DNA of 64,000 nucleotides from Mycobacteroides saopaulense (GCF_001456355.1 NZ_CP010271.1:1-64000), one strand, 5' to 3'. Positions 18,723-27,661 are shown, numbered from the stretch's first letter. The notes: generated from the letters alone by a model not told the origin. Made by a program: numbers and translations.

Positions 18723-19427
18723 TCACCACACGCCAGGGACCAGCCGGTAGCGCACCCGCGCGGCGTACTCGGGATAGCCGTCAAGCTCTGCGGTGAGCAG
18801 CCGCTCCTCCCCGACCGCACGCATCCCCAGGGCGAGGACGGTCGCCGCCGACCCGATCAGTCCGTACCAGGAGCCCAGCAGCAGAGGCATGCCCACAAGG
18901 AACGGGATCGCCCCCGAGTACATGGGGTGGCGGACGTAGGCATAGGGGCCGGTATCGACAATCGAATGTCCGCGCTCTGCCTGCACCTTCACTACGGGTG
19001 CCGCAAAGCTGTTGGCTCGGAATACCAGCACCATCGACAGCAACGAGACGGCGATAAGTACCGCGCCCACGGCCTGAATCCAGATGGGCACCGTCGACCA
19101 ACCCCATCGATGATCGAGCCCGGGTACTGCGAACCAGAGCGGCATACCCACGACGGCGAACGCCACAAAGACCTTGTCCCATGCCGTTTGGTTGGGCTGG
19201 CGGGGTGAGCCGAGTCGTTCGGCGAGCAGCGCGGGATTGTCATTCAGCAGCCACAGATGCACGCCAAGGTTCAAGACAGTGACGTCGATGCCGAGTATCC
19301 ACAGTTGGGGCCAGTGCCAGGTACCGGCAGCCAGGACCATGAGCCCGCCCAATGCGAGAGTGGACACGATGTTGGTGATGAGCAGTTTGACCAGCAGCCG
19401 TGATCTCGACGGTGCGTCTTCAGTCAT
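18723..19427 (-). CDS. isoprenylcysteine carboxyl methyltransferase (ICMT)-like membrane protein
   Basis: The 234-aa protein has about five hydrophobic segments and the ICMT/PEMT-family signature GPYAYVRHPMYSGAI, followed by EERLL and GYPEYAARVRYRLVPGVW near the C-terminus. Such bacterial membrane enzymes methylate small molecules or lipids with SAM; the substrate here is unknown. It ends 130 nt from the effector cluster and begins 9 nt after the N-acetyltransferase gene on the same strand, so the two are probably cotranscribed. Confidence 0.88.
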   Translation of the reverse strand: MTEDAPSRSRLLVKLLITNIVSTLALGGLMVLAAGTWHWPQLWILGIDVTVLNLGVHLWLLNDNPALLAERLGSPRQPNQTAWDKVFVAFAVVGMPLWFAVPGLDHRWGWSTVPIWIQAVGAVLIAVSLLSMVLVFRANSFAAPVVKVQAERGHSIVDTGPYAYVRHPMYSGAIPFLVGMPLLLGSWYGLIGSAATVLALGMRAVGEERLLTAELDGYPEYAARVRYRLVPGVW

Positions 19428-19436
19428 GTGCCGACG

Positions 19437-20273
19437 TTACTGCTGCGCTAGCCTCGTTAGCAGCAGTGACGAATCGTCGGCATCCAGTTTGATGCCGAAG
19501 GTTTCTCGGAGCGTGACCAGCACCTGGTCGGGCGTCAGTTCGCGGGTGTTCCTGCCGACACCGGGCCGGATGTCGTGTAGCTCCCGATGGTCCAGGATGT
19601 ACGCGTGATCGGGCGTGAGTCTTTGCACGAAAACCCTTGTGCTGAACGGGGAATTCGGGCTCGATGCGACGAAGTAGCTGGCCGCGCGGTAGTCGACCGG
19701 ATATTGAGGTTCCAGGACGAAGGTGTGCCGACTCATCCAGCCTGGCCGCGTACCGTCGTCTGCCGCCTCCGACAGGGTCCAGCCGTCGGCGCCGGGTGTC
19801 ACCTCGCCGCGTAGCAGCCGGTAGGTCCACGACTCGTCCGCGATCACGGCCTCGTCGACCAGTCGTATCGGAGCCAGCGGACTGGTGCCGAAGCCGACAT
19901 CGCAAAGCCACTGTTCTCCGTCAAGTCGAATCACGAGCATGCCATGTGTCGCAGGCCGAATTGAGTTGGCGCCCATCTGCACCCGGCCCTGGATGCCGAA
20001 GAAGTCGAAGCCCAAGCGTTCCAGAACGGCCGCGAAGAGGGCGACATGCTCGTAGCAGTAGCCGCCGCGGGGCCTCCGCAACAGCTTGTCTTGGACGTTG
20101 GGGATGTCGAGTGCGACGTGCTTGTGCAAGACCGCATCGAGGTTCTCCCACTTGATGTTCAGAACGTGTCCGCGCTGCAGGCGGCGCACGGTATCCAGAG
20201 ACGGCGACCGATCGCCGTCGAAGCCGATGAAGGCCAGGTATTCGTCGAGCGCGAGCTCATCACCGTTCCACAT
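19437..20273 (-). CDS. nat: arylamine N-acetyltransferase
   Basis: Transfers acetyl or propionyl groups from CoA to arylamines and hydrazines. The 278-aa protein has the complete catalytic triad: Cys73 in RGGYCYEHV, His110 in ATHGMLVIRL and Asp125 in CDVGFGTSP, with family length. In mycobacteria NAT can acetylate isoniazid and is linked to steroid metabolism, but here it is not in the hsa/kst context; its neighbour is an ICMT-like gene. The start ATG 20273 gives the expected N-terminus. Confident at family level. Confidence 0.95.
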   Translation of the reverse strand: MWNGDELALDEYLAFIGFDGDRSPSLDTVRRLQRGHVLNIKWENLDAVLHKHVALDIPNVQDKLLRRPRGGYCYEHVALFAAVLERLGFDFFGIQGRVQMGANSIRPATHGMLVIRLDGEQWLCDVGFGTSPLAPIRLVDEAVIADESWTYRLLRGEVTPGADGWTLSEAADDGTRPGWMSRHTFVLEPQYPVDYRAASYFVASSPNSPFSTRVFVQRLTPDHAYILDHRELHDIRPGVGRNTRELTPDQVLVTLRETFGIKLDADDSSLLLTRLAQQ

Positions 20274-20422
20274 GGTGTGGACAACCTACTTGTTGTCTGA
20301 GCGATGCCTGTAGCGCTGCGGACCATATCTGGCAGAAAGGCGAAACCAAATGGTCGGCCGGCTGCGCCAAGGTGATCCGTTCGCCAGTTGAGAATCTCTG
20401 TTTTTGTGGGCATCGCACGGAG

Positions 20423-20583
20423 CTACATACTCTGTGGTCCGGCCGTGTTGATGCCGATCGCGTTGTTCTGGTCCATGTTCTCGAACGTCTGGACCGCGCG
20501 ACCCAAAGCCTGTCCAGCAGTCCCTGTGCACCGTTGACTGCCGTCTCCAACGGTGTGGCTTGGTCGCCCCACGACTTAGCCAT
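20423..20583 (-). pseudogene. possible frameshifted WXG100/EspC-like gene remnant
   Basis: In the minus strand an ATG at 20583 opens MAKSWGDQATPLETAVNGAQGLLDRLW in one frame, while another frame ends in a convincing helical C-terminus, ALGRAVQTFENMDQNNAIGINTAGPQSM, with a stop at 20423-20425. Joining them needs one shift near 20500. The second frame alone gives 49 aa from GTG 20572. The end resembles WXG100/EspC-type proteins of about 100 aa, so this may be a decayed T7SS gene or a real short ORF. The rest of the 20274-20595 interval shows nothing else. Confidence 0.35.
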
Positions 20584-20595
20584 CCGAACGATTGG

Positions 20596-20994
20596 GTGAA
20601 GACATTGCGGTATCAAGGCGACGTTACTAGTTTGCCTGGTTCGCGAGAGAGCAGTCTCGTCGCGTTGCCGCATGGCGGCGTTGCGCTGTTTGGAGCCGAC
20701 GATTACACCCCAGAGCAAGGCCGCAACATGGCAGTCGGTGCGATCACCGCGTCAACCCCCGAGGGGCTGCTGCAGGCCAGGCCAGTCACGGACCTGCTGC
20801 CTGCCGGGCAGACTCCGTGGCCCGGTGGCGCGCCCTATGCGGCCCTTCCAACGGGTGTCCATTGGGATCCAGCGCTTCGCGCCGATGTCGTGGACACCCG
20901 CGTCAGTGTTTGGCGGGGTGTCCCGGGTTTCCCGGGCGCGTATCCTCCGGTCACTTATCAAACCTCAGTGCCGATATTTCAACCGAACTCCTAG
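20596..20994 (+). CDS. hypothetical protein, possibly a 3' gene fragment
   Basis: A 132-aa reading from GTG 20596 (or TTG 20560), with no signal peptide, no good ribosome binding site and no recognised domain. The sequence, including HGGVALFGADDYTPEQG and the C-terminal YPPVTYQTSVPIF, looks like the end of a larger beta-rich secreted protein, so it may be a truncated remnant. It is followed after 8 nt by another secreted-type protein. The start and the functional state are uncertain. Confidence 0.5.
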   Translation: MKTLRYQGDVTSLPGSRESSLVALPHGGVALFGADDYTPEQGRNMAVGAITASTPEGLLQARPVTDLLPAGQTPWPGGAPYAALPTGVHWDPALRADVVDTRVSVWRGVPGFPGAYPPVTYQTSVPIFQPNS

Positions 20995-21002
20995 GAGAAA
21001 TC

Positions 21003-21509
21003 ATGATGGTGATGGGGCGACTGGCCGCGGGTCTCGTCATTGCGATGTCTGCGATCGCGTGCCAAGCGATTCCGGCGCCGGAGGCCGCCGGCCAACCGCC
21101 ACAGGGTTTTCCGGATCTAGGGGGGTTCCAGGCCGTCGACTCGAAGCCCTTTCGGCATCAGTCCCGAGGCGGCATGTATTCGAGCTTTGTGACGGCTGAC
21201 GGATTGATTAGCTGCACCATGGCCAGCGGTTCTAGCTCTGGGTGTCGAGGAGATCTTCCGGGTGTTCCAAGATCCGGGGGTAATGGTGACGGCGCCGGAT
21301 GCGCCGTGGTGGGGGGTTGGGATCAGTACAGTTTTTCAAGTACGAAGGTCCAATGCCCCCCGTACTCTGGTCAAAAGCTGAATCAAAACGAAAAGCTGGT
21401 AGACGGTGACATGACTTGCGCTGTGGGCGGTGATCGCCTTGTTGCGTGTATTAACACCAGAGGAAACCATGGCTTCGTCTTGCGTCCCGAAGGCAGCTGG
21501 ACCTTCTAA
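21003..21509 (+). CDS. secreted hypothetical protein with conserved cysteines
   Basis: The 168-aa product has an N-terminal signal sequence (MMVMGRLAAGLVIAMSAIAC), which could be Sec-cleaved or, less typically, lipidated at Cys20 (the box AIAC is weak). The mature part contains about six cysteines in short loops, e.g. ISCTMASGSSSGCRG and MTCAVGGDRLVACIN, and ends HGFVLRPEGSWTF; it is likely a small disulphide-rich exported domain. Start ATG 21003 is set by AGGAGA just upstream, overlapping the end of the preceding gene. Function unknown. Confidence 0.8.
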   Translation: MMVMGRLAAGLVIAMSAIACQAIPAPEAAGQPPQGFPDLGGFQAVDSKPFRHQSRGGMYSSFVTADGLISCTMASGSSSGCRGDLPGVPRSGGNGDGAGCAVVGGWDQYSFSSTKVQCPPYSGQKLNQNEKLVDGDMTCAVGGDRLVACINTRGNHGFVLRPEGSWTF

Positions 21510-21540
21510 CCCTGTCACCGCGCACCCGTAGGGTGGCCCC

Positions 21541-22113
21541 ATGCCGCCGGAGAAGCCGACAATCTTCTTTGCCTCCCAACGAGACTGGGAAGCATGGCTG
21601 GAGGAGAACCACGAGAACTCCCCTGGCGTCTGGATCAAGATGGCCAAGAAAGCCAGCGGCATCCCCAGCGTCAATCACAGGGAAGCCCTGGAAGAGGCGC
21701 TGTGCTTCGGGTGGATCGACGGGCAGGCCAAATCGCTCGATGAGCAGTACACCCTGCGCATGTTCACCCCCCGGCGCCCACGCGGCACCTGGTCGAAGAT
21801 CAATGTCGGCCACATCGAGCGGCTCACGCAGGAGGGCCGCCTGCGGCCTGCCGGCCAACGAGAAGTAGAGGCCGCCAAGGCCGATGGACGCTGGGACGCT
21901 GCTTACAGTTCGCAGGCGACCATCGAGGTCCCCGACGATTTCGCGCAGGCACTGCGGGCCACGCCGACAGCTTTGACGTTCTTCGAGTCCCTCACCAAGA
22001 CGGCCCGCTGGCCGTTCCTGTTCCGGCTCACCACCATCAAGAAGCCGGAGACCCGCGTTCGCCGCATCGCTCAGTACGTCGAGTTACTGGCCGAAGGAAA
22101 GACCTTGCACTGA
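21541..22113 (+). CDS. YdeI/OmpD-associated family protein
   Basis: The 190-aa protein has the N-terminal pattern of the YdeI family: FASQRDWEAWLEENHENSPGVWIK, then EALCFGWIDGQAKSLD, RMFTPRRPRGTWSKIN, and a C-terminal YdeI/OmpD-associated segment ending RRIAQYVELLAEGK. Members are widespread in actinobacteria and have been linked to protection from peptides in some bacteria, but no mechanism is established. It stands alone, convergent with the methyltransferase at 22120 with 6 nt between. Confidence 0.9.
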   Translation: MPPEKPTIFFASQRDWEAWLEENHENSPGVWIKMAKKASGIPSVNHREALEEALCFGWIDGQAKSLDEQYTLRMFTPRRPRGTWSKINVGHIERLTQEGRLRPAGQREVEAAKADGRWDAAYSSQATIEVPDDFAQALRATPTALTFFESLTKTARWPFLFRLTTIKKPETRVRRIAQYVELLAEGKTLH

Positions 22114-22119
22114 TGCGCT

Positions 22120-23040
22120 TTATGCCTTGTGTGCCACCGCGACGATGTAGTCCGAATGGAGCGAAAAGAGCCGCATACCCACCGAGTTGAACTGGGCACG
22201 CAACAGCGGGTTGACGTGCTTCATGTCCGGCTGACGCAGCCGCTTGGCCAGGAACTTGGACAGCGGCGGATAGACGTCGTTGGCAATCGACCAGGTCTCG
22301 GCACGCGTAAAGCCCGTGTCCAGCAGCAGATCCCGGTAACCCTCCACGTCGACGGCCCAGGGCACCGCGCTGGCCGGCGCACCCCGCCAGCCGCGCCGGG
22401 CCACCTGGTTACGCGCCAGCGCCGTGAGCGCGGTGCGCCGCGGAACGATGTCCGCCGTCACCAGCCGTCCGCCGGGTTTGAGCACGCGCAGCGCCTCACG
22501 GAAGAAGTCGATGCGTGAGGGGAAGTGAAACGCCGACTCCAGCGCCACCACCTTGGTGCAGGACGCGTTGTCGAACGGCAGGTCGGTGGCCGACGCCTTG
22601 ACGTAGGAAATGGTGTCGGACAGCCCCGCGGCGGCGACGCGTTCGGTCGAGATGGCGATCTGCTCCTCGGCGATGTTGACTCCGGTGATCTTCTTCACCT
22701 TGAACTCGTTGGCCCACAGAATGTCCTGATCGCCGTAGCCGCAACCGCAATCCACCACCACATCTGAGGGGGTGAATCCGGCGCTGGAGGCAACCAGTCG
22801 TGCGAGATCGCAGCTCGCCTCGTCGAGGGTCGTTGGGTGATCGCGCCAGTACCCGAAGTTGATGAAGAGTGATTCCTCCCCGAACAGGTTCTGCGGCCCG
22901 ACGATGTCGTACACCATTCCGGTCTTGGGGCCGTCGGCGTTCGACACCGCGACGGCCGCCATACGCCGCCACTCGTCGGCCCAGCGGCGGAAACGTTCGC
23001 CGGTTGATTCCTCGGTGAAATCGGTAGTCAGAGTGGTCAT
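22120..23040 (-). CDS. class I SAM-dependent methyltransferase
   Basis: A 306-aa soluble methyltransferase with SAM-binding motif I VVVDCGCGYGDQD, motif II ITGVNIAEEQI, motif III region ATDLPFDNASCTKVVALESAFHF and the post-motif VLKPGGRLVTADIVP. The family resembles sterol/ubiquinone-type small-molecule C- or O-methyltransferases; the substrate cannot be told. The start ATG 23040 (MTTLTTDFTEES) has GGGAG upstream and gives the right domain spacing; the longer reading to 23127 is unlikely. It is transcribed away from gyrA. Confidence 0.9.
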   Translation of the reverse strand: MTTLTTDFTEESTGERFRRWADEWRRMAAVAVSNADGPKTGMVYDIVGPQNLFGEESLFINFGYWRDHPTTLDEASCDLARLVASSAGFTPSDVVVDCGCGYGDQDILWANEFKVKKITGVNIAEEQIAISTERVAAAGLSDTISYVKASATDLPFDNASCTKVVALESAFHFPSRIDFFREALRVLKPGGRLVTADIVPRRTALTALARNQVARRGWRGAPASAVPWAVDVEGYRDLLLDTGFTRAETWSIANDVYPPLSKFLAKRLRQPDMKHVNPLLRAQFNSVGMRLFSLHSDYIVAVAHKA

Positions 23041-23239
23041 GGCTGGCAGCTCCCATTCGGTCCTGGCCGCCCCGTTGCGGCTCACGCCTGCGTAACAAAC
23101 AGTACCGGATACCTGGAATATCGGCATCTAAAGCCGCTGAGAACGACGCACGGGTCTGCATCCGGGAAACCGGTCGGACAAGTGACTAGGCTGGTGAGGT
23201 TGCCCGGCCTTCTCCGGGCGGAGCATGAACGAGGAGCAC

Positions 23240-25756
23240 ATGACCGACACAACGCTGCCCCCCGGCGGTGATGACGCCGTCGACCGCATCGAACCGGTAG
23301 ACATCCAGCAGGAGATGCAGCGCAGCTACATCGATTACGCCATGAGCGTCATCGTGGGCCGCGCCCTCCCCGAAGTACGCGACGGGCTCAAGCCCGTACA
23401 CCGCCGCGTCCTGTACGCGATGTACGACTCCGGCTTCCGGCCCGACCGCAGCCACGCCAAGTCGGCGCGCTCGGTCGCCGAGACCATGGGCAACTACCAC
23501 CCCCACGGTGACGCCTCCATCTACGACACCTTGGTCCGCATGGCACAGCCCTGGTCGCTGCGCTACCCGCTGGTGGACGGCCAGGGAAACTTCGGCTCAC
23601 CGGGTAACGACCCCGCGGCCGCCATGCGTTACACCGAGGCCCGGCTGACGCCGCTGGCCATGGAGATGCTGCGTGAAATCGACGAGGAGACAGTCGATTT
23701 CATTCCGAACTACGACGGCCGGGTCATGGAGCCGACCGTGCTGCCGAGCCGGTTCCCGAACCTGCTCGCCAACGGCAGCGGCGGCATCGCCGTCGGTATG
23801 GCCACCAACATGCCGCCGCACAACCTGCGCGAGCTGGCCGAGGCGGTCTACTGGGCGCTGGACAACCACGAGGCCGATGAGGAGACGACCCTCAAGGCGG
23901 TCTGCGAGAAGATCACCGGCCCCGACTTCCCGACCTCCGGTCTGATCGTTGGGACACAAGGCATTCACGACGCCTACACCACCGGCCGCGGTTCCATTCG
24001 CATGCGCGGTGTGGCCGAGATCGAGGAAGACTCCAAGGGCAGAACGTCTTTGGTGATCACCGAGTTGCCGTACCAGGTCAACCACGACAACTTCATCACC
24101 TCGATCGCCGAGCAGGTGCGCGACGGCAAGATCGCGGGCATCTCCAACATCGAGGACCAGAGCTCCGACCGTGTCGGTCTGCGAATCGTGGTGGTGCTCA
24201 AGCGCGATGCCGTTGCCAAGGTGGTGCTGAACAACCTCTACAAGCACACCCAGCTACAGACGAGCTTCGGTGCCAACATGCTGTCGATCGTCGACGGCGT
24301 GCCGCGCACACTGCGCCTTGATCAGCTGATCCGGCTCTACGTCAACCACCAGTTGGACGTCATCATCCGGCGCACCCGCTACCGGTTGCGCAAGGCCAAC
24401 GAGCGCGCGCACATCTTGCGCGGTTTGGTCAAAGCCCTTGACGCCCTTGATGAAGTGATCGCGTTGATCCGCGCCTCGCAGACCGTCGACATTGCCCGCA
24501 CGGGCCTGATCGAGCTGCTCGACGTCGACGAGATTCAGGCGCAGGCCATCCTCGACATGCAGCTGCGCCGCCTGGCGGCCCTGGAGCGGCAGAAGATCAT
24601 CGACGACCTGGCCAAGATCGAGGCCGAGATCGCCGACCTCGAGGACATCCTGGCCAAGCCGGAACGCCAGAGGGCCATCGTCCGCGACGAACTGAGCGAA
24701 CTCGTCGAACGTTACGGCGACGACCGCCGCACACGCATCATCTCAGCCGACGGAGATGTCGCCGACGAGGACCTGATTGCACGCGAAGACGTCGTCGTCA
24801 CCATCACCGAAACCGGGTACGCCAAGCGCACCAAGACAGACCTGTACCGCAGCCAGAAGCGAGGCGGCAAGGGTGTGCAGGGTGCGGGCCTGAAGCAGGA
24901 CGACATCGTCAAGCACTTCTTCGTGTGCTCGACGCATGACTGGATCCTGTTCTTCACCACCAAGGGCCGGGTGTACCGCGCCAAGGCGTACGACCTGCCC
25001 GAGGCCGCTCGCACTGCGCGTGGTCAGCACGTTGCCAACCTGCTGGCCTTCCAGCCCGAGGAGCGCATCGCCCAGGTCATCCAGATCAAGAGCTACGAGG
25101 ATCAGCCCTACCTGGTGCTCGCCACCAAGAACGGTCTGGTCAAGAAGTCCAAGCTCACCGAGTTCGATTCCAACCGCAGCGGTGGCCTGGTGGCCGTCAA
25201 CCTGCGCGACGGCGACGAGCTGGTGGGTGCGGTGCTGTGCGCCGCCGAGGACGACTTGCTGCTGGTCTCGGCACACGGCCAGTCCATCCGGTTCAGTGCC
25301 ACCGACGAGGCGTTGCGGCCCATGGGCCGCGCCACCTCGGGCGTGCAGGGCATGCGCTTCAACGGCGAGGATGAGCTGTTGTCGCTCAACGTCGTTCGCG
25401 AGGGCACCTACCTGCTGGTGGCCACCTCCGGCGGCTACTCCAAGCGCACCGCGATCGAGGAGTACCCCGTGCAGGGTCGTGGCGGCAAGGGTGTGCTGAC
25501 GGTTCAGTACGACCCGCGTCGTGGCTCTCTGGTGGGTGCCCTCGTCGTGGACGAGGAGTCCGAGCTGTACGCCATCACCTCCGGCGGCGGCGTCATCCGC
25601 ACCATCGCGAAACAGGTCCGTAAGGCCGGCCGCCAGACCAAGGGCGTTCGGTTGATGAACCTCGGAGAGGGCGACACCCTGTTGGCAATCGCGCATAATG
25701 CCGATGAGGGGGATGCCGACCCCGATGACGGTACGGTCGGCGCCGAGAGCGAGTAA
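23240..25756 (+). CDS. gyrA: DNA gyrase subunit A
   Basis: DNA-cleaving subunit of gyrase. Counting from ATG 23240 ([10 protein letters not shown]) the active-site tyrosine is Tyr131 in [10 protein letters not shown], and the quinolone-resistance region reads [17 protein letters not shown], with Ala92 and Asp96 (E. coli Ser83 and Asp87). Ala at the first position is typical of mycobacteria and lowers intrinsic quinolone susceptibility. The C-terminal beta-pinwheel carries the GyrA box QKRGGKG. GAGGAG at 23231-23236 favours this start; ATG 23225 is an alternative. It is separated from gyrB by the T7SS-type cluster, so it must have its own promoter. Confidence 0.98.
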   Translation: MTDTTLPPGGDDAVDRIEPVDIQQEMQRSYIDYAMSVIVGRALPEVRDGLKPVHRRVLYAMYDSGFRPDRSHAKSARSVAETMGNYHPHGDASIYDTLVRMAQPWSLRYPLVDGQGNFGSPGNDPAAAMRYTEARLTPLAMEMLREIDEETVDFIPNYDGRVMEPTVLPSRFPNLLANGSGGIAVGMATNMPPHNLRELAEAVYWALDNHEADEETTLKAVCEKITGPDFPTSGLIVGTQGIHDAYTTGRGSIRMRGVAEIEEDSKGRTSLVITELPYQVNHDNFITSIAEQVRDGKIAGISNIEDQSSDRVGLRIVVVLKRDAVAKVVLNNLYKHTQLQTSFGANMLSIVDGVPRTLRLDQLIRLYVNHQLDVIIRRTRYRLRKANERAHILRGLVKALDALDEVIALIRASQTVDIARTGLIELLDVDEIQAQAILDMQLRRLAALERQKIIDDLAKIEAEIADLEDILAKPERQRAIVRDELSELVERYGDDRRTRIISADGDVADEDLIAREDVVVTITETGYAKRTKTDLYRSQKRGGKGVQGAGLKQDDIVKHFFVCSTHDWILFFTTKGRVYRAKAYDLPEAARTARGQHVANLLAFQPEERIAQVIQIKSYEDQPYLVLATKNGLVKKSKLTEFDSNRSGGLVAVNLRDGDELVGAVLCAAEDDLLLVSAHGQSIRFSATDEALRPMGRATSGVQGMRFNGEDELLSLNVVREGTYLLVATSGGYSKRTAIEEYPVQGRGGKGVLTVQYDPRRGSLVGALVVDEESELYAITSGGGVIRTIAKQVRKAGRQTKGVRLMNLGEGDTLLAIAHNADEGDADPDDGTVGAESE

Positions 25757-25766
25757 GGAGCTGTAG

Positions 25767-26711
25767 GTGAGTTCACCGAACGATCCGGGGGAGTCTGGCG
25801 CAACCGAACGCCCCGTGGACCAGGCGGACTTGCCTCCCTGGCAGCGGGCGGAGCGGCGGCGTGGCTCACACGCCGCCGCCACCGGCCCGCAGCGGATTCC
25901 CAGCCGGGAGCCACGCCCCGGCGGTGCACCGACCGAAATCATCCCCATCGTGGACGACGCCTCGGCCCCGCCGACGGCTCCGACATCCGCGCCACGACCC
26001 ACCAGCCGCCCGTCCGCAGGACTGGATGCCCGGCTCAGCAGATTCATTTCCGGGACCGCTGCCCCGGCCGGATTCAACACCCCGCCCGCTCGGCCCGAAC
26101 CCGAGCCGGAGCCGGAGGTAGAGCCCTACGACGAGGTGCCGGAACGTCCCGAAAGACCCGAGGCTGCCCGGCCGGAGCCCGCACGTTCAGGCACCCCGTG
26201 GGGTGAGTCCAGCGCGCAGGAACCCGTGCGCGCTCCCAAGAGCGCACTGAAGAACGAAGACCTGCCCGACCTCTCGGGTCCGGTCCCCCGCCCTCCACGG
26301 AGAAGTGATGCGGTACAGGGTGGCTCGGCCGTCACGGTGGGTCCGTCGCGCCGGGGCCCGCTGCGGGCGGCCATGCAGATCAGGCGCGTCGATCCCTGGG
26401 CGACCCTCAAGGTTTCCTTGGTCTTGTCGGTGGTGTTCTTCTTCATCTGGATGATCGCCGTCGCGATGCTGTACCTGGTGCTCGGCGCGATGGGTGTGTG
26501 GTCCAAGCTCAACGAGAACGTCGGCGAGCTCATCACCAACAGCGGTGGCGGCGAGCTGGTGTCCAGCGGAACCATCTTCGGCACCGCTCTGCTCATCGGT
26601 TTGGTGAACATCGTGCTGATGACCGCGGCCGCCACCATCGGCGCATTCATCTACAACCTGACCACCGATCTTGTCGGTGGTATCGAGGTCACACTGGCCG
26701 ATCGCGACTAA
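25767..26711 (+). CDS. DUF3566 membrane protein (Rv0007-like)
   Basis: The 314-aa protein has a long Pro/Arg/Glu-rich, probably disordered cytoplasmic N-terminus (about 1-200) and a C-terminal DUF3566 domain starting at IRRVDPWATLKVSLVLSVVFFF with two membrane helices, ending EVTLADRD. This is the conserved gene after gyrA in mycobacteria; its role is unknown, possibly in cell-envelope or division functions. It starts with GTG 25767, 10 nt after gyrA and preceded by AAGGAG, so it is probably cotranscribed with gyrA. Confidence 0.93.
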   Translation: MSSPNDPGESGATERPVDQADLPPWQRAERRRGSHAAATGPQRIPSREPRPGGAPTEIIPIVDDASAPPTAPTSAPRPTSRPSAGLDARLSRFISGTAAPAGFNTPPARPEPEPEPEVEPYDEVPERPERPEAARPEPARSGTPWGESSAQEPVRAPKSALKNEDLPDLSGPVPRPPRRSDAVQGGSAVTVGPSRRGPLRAAMQIRRVDPWATLKVSLVLSVVFFFIWMIAVAMLYLVLGAMGVWSKLNENVGELITNSGGGELVSSGTIFGTALLIGLVNIVLMTAAATIGAFIYNLTTDLVGGIEVTLADRD

Positions 26712-26759
26712 CGGTTTGGGATGCACCCCTTCGGTGCGGTAATCTCTGCCTTCGGTTCA

Positions 26760-26833
26760 GGGGCTATAGCTCAGGCGGTTAGAGCGCTTCGCTGATAACG
26801 AAGAGGTCGGAGGTTCGAGTCCTCCTAGCCCCA
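26760..26833 (+). tRNA. tRNA-Ile (anticodon GAT)
   Basis: The acceptor stem GGGGCTA (26760-26766) pairs with TAGCCCC (26826-26832), the anticodon loop CTGATAA carries GAT, and the T-arm GGTTCGAGTCC is standard. A templated CCA follows at 26834-26836. It stands after gyrA-DUF3566, as in other mycobacteria. Confidence 0.97.
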
Positions 26834-26858
26834 CCACATTTGTTGGGAGGTCCACCAC

Positions 26859-26972
26859 ATGAGAGTGCTGCTGCTGGTGCTCGTACTGTTGGGTGTGGCC
26901 TATGCCGCAGCACTCACCGTGGCGCGCAACAACATGGAAGTGTGGCACACAGCAGCAGGTGAGGGGCCTTAG
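26859..26972 (+). CDS. 37-aa single-helix membrane protein (DLW-39-like)
   Basis: Between the two tRNAs an ORF of 37 codons starts at ATG 26859, with a strong GGGAGG site 8 nt upstream. The product has a hydrophobic N-terminal helix (RVLLLVLVLLGVAYAAALTVA) and a short polar tail with NNMEVW. Size, topology and position fit the small actinobacterial DLW-39-type proteins found near these tRNA genes, with EVW in place of DLW; I am not certain of that family. Its stop codon lies inside the 5' acceptor stem of tRNA-Ala (10-nt overlap). Confidence 0.65.
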   Translation: MRVLLLVLVLLGVAYAAALTVARNNMEVWHTAAGEGP

Positions 26973-27035
26973 CTCAGTTGGTAGAGCGCTACCTTTGCAA
27001 GGTAGATGTCAGGAGTTCGATTCTCCTAGGCTCCA
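26963..27035 (+). tRNA. tRNA-Ala (anticodon TGC)
   Basis: Acceptor GGGGCCT (26963-26969) pairs with AGGCTCC (27028-27034, one G-U pair); the loop CTTTGCAAG carries anticodon TGC; T-arm GAGTTCGATTCTC. CCA is not templated. The 5' end overlaps the stop of the 37-aa ORF, and the 3' end overlaps the end of an antisense pseudogene. Confidence 0.97.
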
Positions 27036-27250
27036 CAAAGTTCCTTGATGCGCTCCAGTGAGCGGTAAAGCCCGTTCAGAGCGTGGTTGTCCCGGGCGCA
27101 CCGACTCGCCCCGACACGCGCAACATCCGGTGCAGAAAAGCGCTTTTGGGCCACTCGCGGTACTCGGTGACGACAACCCCGTTCCCGGCCGGTGTGAGGT
27201 TGTAGCCCCATCGGGTGTGACGGCCTCCGCCGACGAGCAGTCTGGGGTGG
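27026..27250 (-). pseudogene. truncated, frameshifted SRPBCC (polyketide cyclase-like) gene
   Basis: Two minus-strand frames together spell the C-terminus of an SRPBCC protein. One frame gives RWGYNLTPAGNGVVVTEY, then WPKSAFLHRMLRVSGRVG; a second frame continues ARDNHALNGLYRSLERIKELCGA to the stop at 27026. A single shift near 27090-27110 joins them. About half of the N-terminal part is missing, cut off near the end of cwsA at 27257. It is therefore a decaying gene whose last codons lie inside tRNA-Ala on the other strand. Confidence 0.75.
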
Positions 27251-27256
27251 TGAACC

Positions 27257-27661
27257 CTACGGCTGTGGTTGCGGATCCACACTCGGGGCCAGCGGCGACG
27301 GCTCGGGCTGTCCCGAGCGACGCAGCACACTGAAGGCGACAGCGCCCGCACCCAACAGGCCAACCACTGCCAGACCGGTCAGTGCGCGCGGCAGCTTGCG
27401 CTTGCGGGCACTGCTGACCACCTCGGGCAGGGTGTCGACCACGTCGGCGACGGCGTCCTGGACCTCCGACGACACGACCTTGCCCCGCCGGACCAGCTTG
27501 CCCGCGACGCGCGTCGCCGATTTCGCCAGTCCGAATCCGAGCCCGGCGGTGCCGCGTGACACATCGATCGGGGCAAGGGCCGCCTCTTTGAGTCCGCGGA
27601 CGAGACGCTCCCCGGAGGTCAACTTGACGGCGGGTTCATCGGACTTGGTCAGCAGGCTCAT
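27257..27661 (-). CDS. cwsA: cell wall synthesis protein CwsA
   Basis: The 134-aa protein corresponds to CwsA (Rv0008c), which interacts with CrgA and Wag31 and helps localise peptidoglycan synthesis. It has a polar N-terminus (MSLLTKSDEPAVKLTSGERL), a central Ala/Gly/Val segment, a basic stretch ARKRKLPR, one membrane helix near 100-118 (ALTGLAVVGLLGAGAVAFSVL) and a short Pro-rich tail. Start ATG 27661 matches the family N-terminus; the longer reading is antisense to ppiA. crgA, its partner, lies at 32889. Confidence 0.9.
   Translation of the reverse strand: MSLLTKSDEPAVKLTSGERLVRGLKEAALAPIDVSRGTAGLGFGLAKSATRVAGKLVRRGKVVSSEVQDAVADVVDTLPEVVSSARKRKLPRALTGLAVVGLLGAGAVAFSVLRRSGQPEPSPLAPSVDPQPQP

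Noticed and set aside
26760..27035. tRNA genes as phage or island attachment sites
   Set aside because: No integrase and no repeated tRNA 3' end is visible in the window, and flanking genes are in the standard mycobacterial order.
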